From: Bog-756 sp963703145
Lineage (GTDB): Bacteria > Actinomycetota > Acidimicrobiia > Acidimicrobiales > RAAP-2
Assembly: GCA_963703145.1 (NCBI GenBank)
Contig: OY969793.1
Span: forward strand, 1,240,001-1,304,000
Direction: 5' to 3'
DNA length: 64,000 nucleotides
Position 1 is the stretch's first letter; every line of letters begins with the position of its first letter. The position numbers and the translations under genes were made by a program. The notes beneath the pieces were generated by a model. That model searched no databases. It was not told the origin of the DNA and was given only the letters and a program-made list of their open reading frames with translations. Below are positions 61,222 through 64,000 of this stretch, piece after piece.

Positions 61222-64000
61222 GTGACCGTCACCGACCCGGACCCCTCCCTCGGAGGCGTCGAGTCCGCCGCTGCGCCGGGGGCCAAGGACACCGGCACGA
61301 TCCGGTCCTGGATTCGCACCCACCCCGGGATGGTGGTGGCGCTCCTGGTGCCGGTGGTGGTGTTCGGCCTCCCCCAACTGGCAGGTGGGACCTTCCTCAC
61401 CGGCGACAACCTGATCCAGAACCTGCCGATGCGGGCCCTGGTGGGCTGGGACCTCGACCACGGACTGGCACCGGTGTGGAACCCCTATCTGTTCAGCGGC
61501 ACGCCTCTCCTCGGCGGCTTCAACGCCGGGGCCGCCTACCCGGTCACCTGGCTCACCGCCGTCCTCCCGCTGTTCACCGCCTGGACCCTCACCCTCATCA
61601 TCGCCTACGACGTGGCGCTGGCCGGCATGTACCTGTTCCTCCGGCGCCAGCCCCTGTCGGCGACCGCCGCCACGTTCGGTGCGGTGTCGTTCGCCTTCGC
61701 CGGCTACATGAGCGGGCAGATGGTCCACATCGACCTCATCGCCGGGGCCGCCTGGCTGCCGTGGATCCTCCTGTCGGTGCACACGCTGACCGGGGGAGGA
61801 GGGGAGCGCGGCACCGAACACGAGACGGTCGAGCCCGACGGTCGACAACGACACACGCTGGCCTGGGTCCTGGTGCTGGCGGTGTCGGTCGGCCTGTCGA
61901 TCCTGGCCGGCAACGCCGAGGCCGTGATCGACAGCGGTGTGCTGGTCACCATCTACCTCATCGGGCGCCTAATCACCTCGGGTCGGCTCCGCCGCGGGTC
62001 CCGACGGACCCTCGGCTCGACGCTGGCGGCCCTGGCGGCCGGCACGGTGGGCGGCATCGCCCTCGGGACCGCCCAGTGGCTGCCCGGCCTGGTGTTTTTG
62101 TCCCAGTCCCAGCGATCGTCCACCAGCTACTCGTTCTTCACCAGCGGCTCCCTGGACAACCGGCTACTCAGCCTCATCGTCTCGCCCTTCATCCTCGGCT
62201 CCAACCAGAACATCCCGGGCATGTACACCGGGGATTACAACTTCCCCGAGGTCACCAGCTATCTCGGCATCTTCGCCCTCATCGCCGCGTGCTCGTTGTT
62301 TCTGCGCCGGTGGCGCACCCGGCCCGAGGCCCGCCAGTGGTGGGTCTGGTACGTCATCTTGGTGGTGGGCCTGGCGTCCGCGCTGGGTGGCCAGACTCCG
62401 TTCGGCCACGTGCTCTACCTGATCCCCGGGCTCAACAGCGAGCGCCTGGTGAATCGCAACTTGCTGCTCGTGGACGTGGCCCTGGCGGTGCTGTTGGCCT
62501 GGTGGGTCCACCTCTTGGTGGAGGACCGCGCCAACCGCCCGGCGGTCGCCCCTTCGGTCCGGAGCCGGTGGCGCAACGGGCCACGGTCCGAGATCGTGGT
62601 CACCGTGGCCCCGGTGGCGCTCATGGGGGTGCTGTGTGCGGCCCTGTGGGTGGACGGACCGCTGCTCGATCGGCTACTCGACGCCCACTCCATGGCAACG
62701 CTGGTACGGGTCCGGGTGGCGGCACTGGTCACCGCCCAGTTGGTGGTGGCCGCCTGGGCCACCTGGATCGTGCTGTCCGAGCGACGCTGGGCGGCCAAGA
62801 GGCTGGTCCGACTGCTCTCGGCCGCCCTGGTCGCCGACCTGGTGCTGTTCAACTGCTTCGTCCTCCAGCCGCCCATCAATGAGGCCCAAGCCCAGGCCAA
62901 GGGCCCCACGTCGGCGGCGTTCGCCTCACTGGTGGGCAACGGGCGGTTCATCATCTACGACCCCGACCGGCTCTACGGCGACCAGCTGATTGCGCTGGGG
63001 CAGACCGACCTCAACATGTACGGCCAACTCCCGAGTGCCCAGGGCTACACCGCCCTCACCGATGGCAACTACTACGACGCCACCGGCTCCCACTACCAAC
63101 AAGACCTGAACCCCGAGACGCTGGCCGGGCCGGTGTGGGATGGACTGAACGTCACCACCCTGCTGTCGGTGCCGGGGTACTTCCTCACACCCGTGCCACA
63201 GCCCTCGGGGTCGGGCGGATCACCGACGACCATCGAGCTGCCCACCAACCTCGGCACCTACCGGCTGGGCCCGGCACCGCTGCCCGACACGTTCGCGCTG
63301 TCGCCGAGAGCCACGAGGCAGTGGTACTTCGGCGGCGTCCTGACCGTGAGGGACTTCCAGGTTCCCGTGCTCTACGGCTCGGCTGCGCCCTCGAGGGTTG
63401 GCCTCGTGGGCACGACCGGTGCCATCCGGTGGCTGCCGGCGGGCGATGCCTCCGTGGTGGGGTCGGGCGGGGACCGGACCCTTCGGGTCTCCCTCCCGAA
63501 GGACATCCGGGCCGCCGGGATCGTGGCCCAGGCACCCGGACCGCAGCGGTCCGAGCTCGGTGTCCCCGAAGCCCAGACCGTCGAGGCCGGCGACGTCGCC
63601 CTCAACGGCCGGATGCAGTTCGGGGTCACGGCCCCCCACTGGCGGTTCACCGGGATGTTCGGGCCCTTCGGCGTCTTTTCCAACACCACACCGGCCGGCT
63701 GGGCCTATCTGGCCGGTGCGGGAGGGGTGGGAGGGGCACCGCCGGGTAGCGCGGTTGCGGCGTCGGCTCCGGGCCGCGGGGGAGGGGCGACCATCCCGGT
63801 CCACCTCACCGCGCCCGCCTCGCTGGTGCGCAGCGCGGCCTGGAGCACCGGGTGGCAGGCCAGCGTCCGGTCGGTGCGCCGGGTCGGTGGCCAGGTGGTG
63901 CTGGGCGCGCCCGTGAGCGCCACGGTGACCCAGGACGGCGTGCTCCAGCGGGTCTGGCTGCCGGCGGCCGGTGACTACCGGGTGACGTTCCGCTACGCAC
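61222..64000 (+). CDS. large membrane protein, YfhO/GT-C-like (3' truncated by window)
   Basis: 926 residues visible, running off the end. GTG at 61222. A first membrane segment at about 35-52; GDNLIQNLPMRALVGWDLDH then PVWNPYLFSGTPLLGGFNAG is the YfhO-type first-loop pattern. At least ten more membrane segments to about residue 560, and LNSERLVNRNLLLVD in an inner loop. A large extracellular beta-rich domain follows. YfhO proteins are thought to add sugars to lipoteichoic-type polymers or lipids; here unproven. GGGAACGGGAA precedes the GTG. Confidence 0.75.
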   Translation, partial: MTVTDPDPSLGGVESAAAPGAKDTGTIRSWIRTHPGMVVALLVPVVVFGLPQLAGGTFLTGDNLIQNLPMRALVGWDLDHGLAPVWNPYLFSGTPLLGGFNAGAAYPVTWLTAVLPLFTAWTLTLIIAYDVALAGMYLFLRRQPLSATAATFGAVSFAFAGYMSGQMVHIDLIAGAAWLPWILLSVHTLTGGGGERGTEHETVEPDGRQRHTLAWVLVLAVSVGLSILAGNAEAVIDSGVLVTIYLIGRLITSGRLRRGSRRTLGSTLAALAAGTVGGIALGTAQWLPGLVFLSQSQRSSTSYSFFTSGSLDNRLLSLIVSPFILGSNQNIPGMYTGDYNFPEVTSYLGIFALIAACSLFLRRWRTRPEARQWWVWYVILVVGLASALGGQTPFGHVLYLIPGLNSERLVNRNLLLVDVALAVLLAWWVHLLVEDRANRPAVAPSVRSRWRNGPRSEIVVTVAPVALMGVLCAALWVDGPLLDRLLDAHSMATLVRVRVAALVTAQLVVAAWATWIVLSERRWAAKRLVRLLSAALVADLVLFNCFVLQPPINEAQAQAKGPTSAAFASLVGNGRFIIYDPDRLYGDQLIALGQTDLNMYGQLPSAQGYTALTDGNYYDATGSHYQQDLNPETLAGPVWDGLNVTTLLSVPGYFLTPVPQPSGSGGSPTTIELPTNLGTYRLGPAPLPDTFALSPRATRQWYFGGVLTVRDFQVPVLYGSAAPSRVGLVGTTGAIRWLPAGDASVVGSGGDRTLRVSLPKDIRAAGIVAQAPGPQRSELGVPEAQTVEAGDVALNGRMQFGVTAPHWRFTGMFGPFGVFSNTTPAGWAYLAGAGGVGGAPPGSAVAASAPGRGGGATIPVHLTAPASLVRSAAWSTGWQASVRSVRRVGGQVVLGAPVSATVTQDGVLQRVWLPAAGDYRVTFRYA

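Noticed and set aside
61173..62882. Long frame overlapping the YfhO-like gene in another phase
   Set aside because: Arg/Gly/Pro/His-rich translation; the other phase gives regular membrane segments and the YfhO pattern.
1..64000. CRISPR array, insertion sequence or rRNA genes
   Set aside because: No spaced direct repeats, no transposase motifs and no rRNA sequence were seen.

Overview
The window is high-GC DNA (about 65 percent by eye), densely packed with genes that often overlap by ATGA, GTGA or TTGA. It comes from an actinobacterium, most likely class Acidimicrobiia. The reasons are the gene orders (yvcK-gap-pgk-tpiA-secG; tlyA-nadK-recN-pyrG-nudix-xerD), GTG/TTG starts, probable leaderless promoters, SHOCT/DUF6325 proteins, a C-terminal GWW-DG-WYPPE motif and a secreted protein of 42-residue GYW-DGGVF-FG repeats. 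The class assignment is inferred from family knowledge; no rRNA is present. Layout. 1-5.5 kb: end of yvcK, then glycolytic gap, pgk and tpiA, secG and a membrane-anchored solute-binding protein. 5.56-9.0 kb: tRNA-Leu(GAG), a broken tyrosine-recombinase gene beside it, and a gene-poor stretch with very small genes, read as a decayed integrative element. 9.0-13 kb: acetate uptake and activation (satP-like, acs) and a HAD phosphatase. 13-20.4 kb, minus strand: membrane protein, SHOCT and DUF6325 proteins, DUF2252, then a sulfatase with its formylglycine-generating enzyme and a 71-residue protein paralogous to one in the decayed region. 20.7-33 kb: LuxR/MalT-like regulator, a SHOCT protein, two coupled microproteins before a GAP-family membrane protein, a K+ channel, a phosphate module (PhoU, phosphate symporter, PHO-box-like repeats), an aquaporin-like protein and several small unknowns. 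33-34.3 kb is the most interesting stretch. An 80-residue unknown protein has a perfect SOS box between its -35 and -10 elements. Next to it a CueR-like MerR regulator and a thioredoxin face each other, and each has a promoter with a 20-bp spacer and a shared operator core. 34.3-41.5 kb: oxidoreductases, secreted proteins and a GT39 mannosyltransferase-like protein. 41.5-49 kb, minus strand: Lhr helicase, BcsA-like glycosyltransferase with PilZ, VOC protein, small membrane protein. 49.3-64 kb, plus strand: DoxX-Rieske fusion, acyl desaturase, NagD-like phosphatase, histone-H1-like protein, TlyA (apparent CTG start), NAD kinase, RecN, CTP synthase, ADP-ribose pyrophosphatase, XerD, DksA-like zinc protein, site-2 protease and a YfhO-like membrane protein cut by the window end. 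How the parts work together: glycolysis and export share the first operon; SatP feeds acetate to Acs; FGE activates the sulfatase; PhoU and the symporter appear to share phosphate control; MerR probably controls itself and thioredoxin. All coordinates, motifs and spacings were read by eye. Family names rest on recognised motifs, not database searches.
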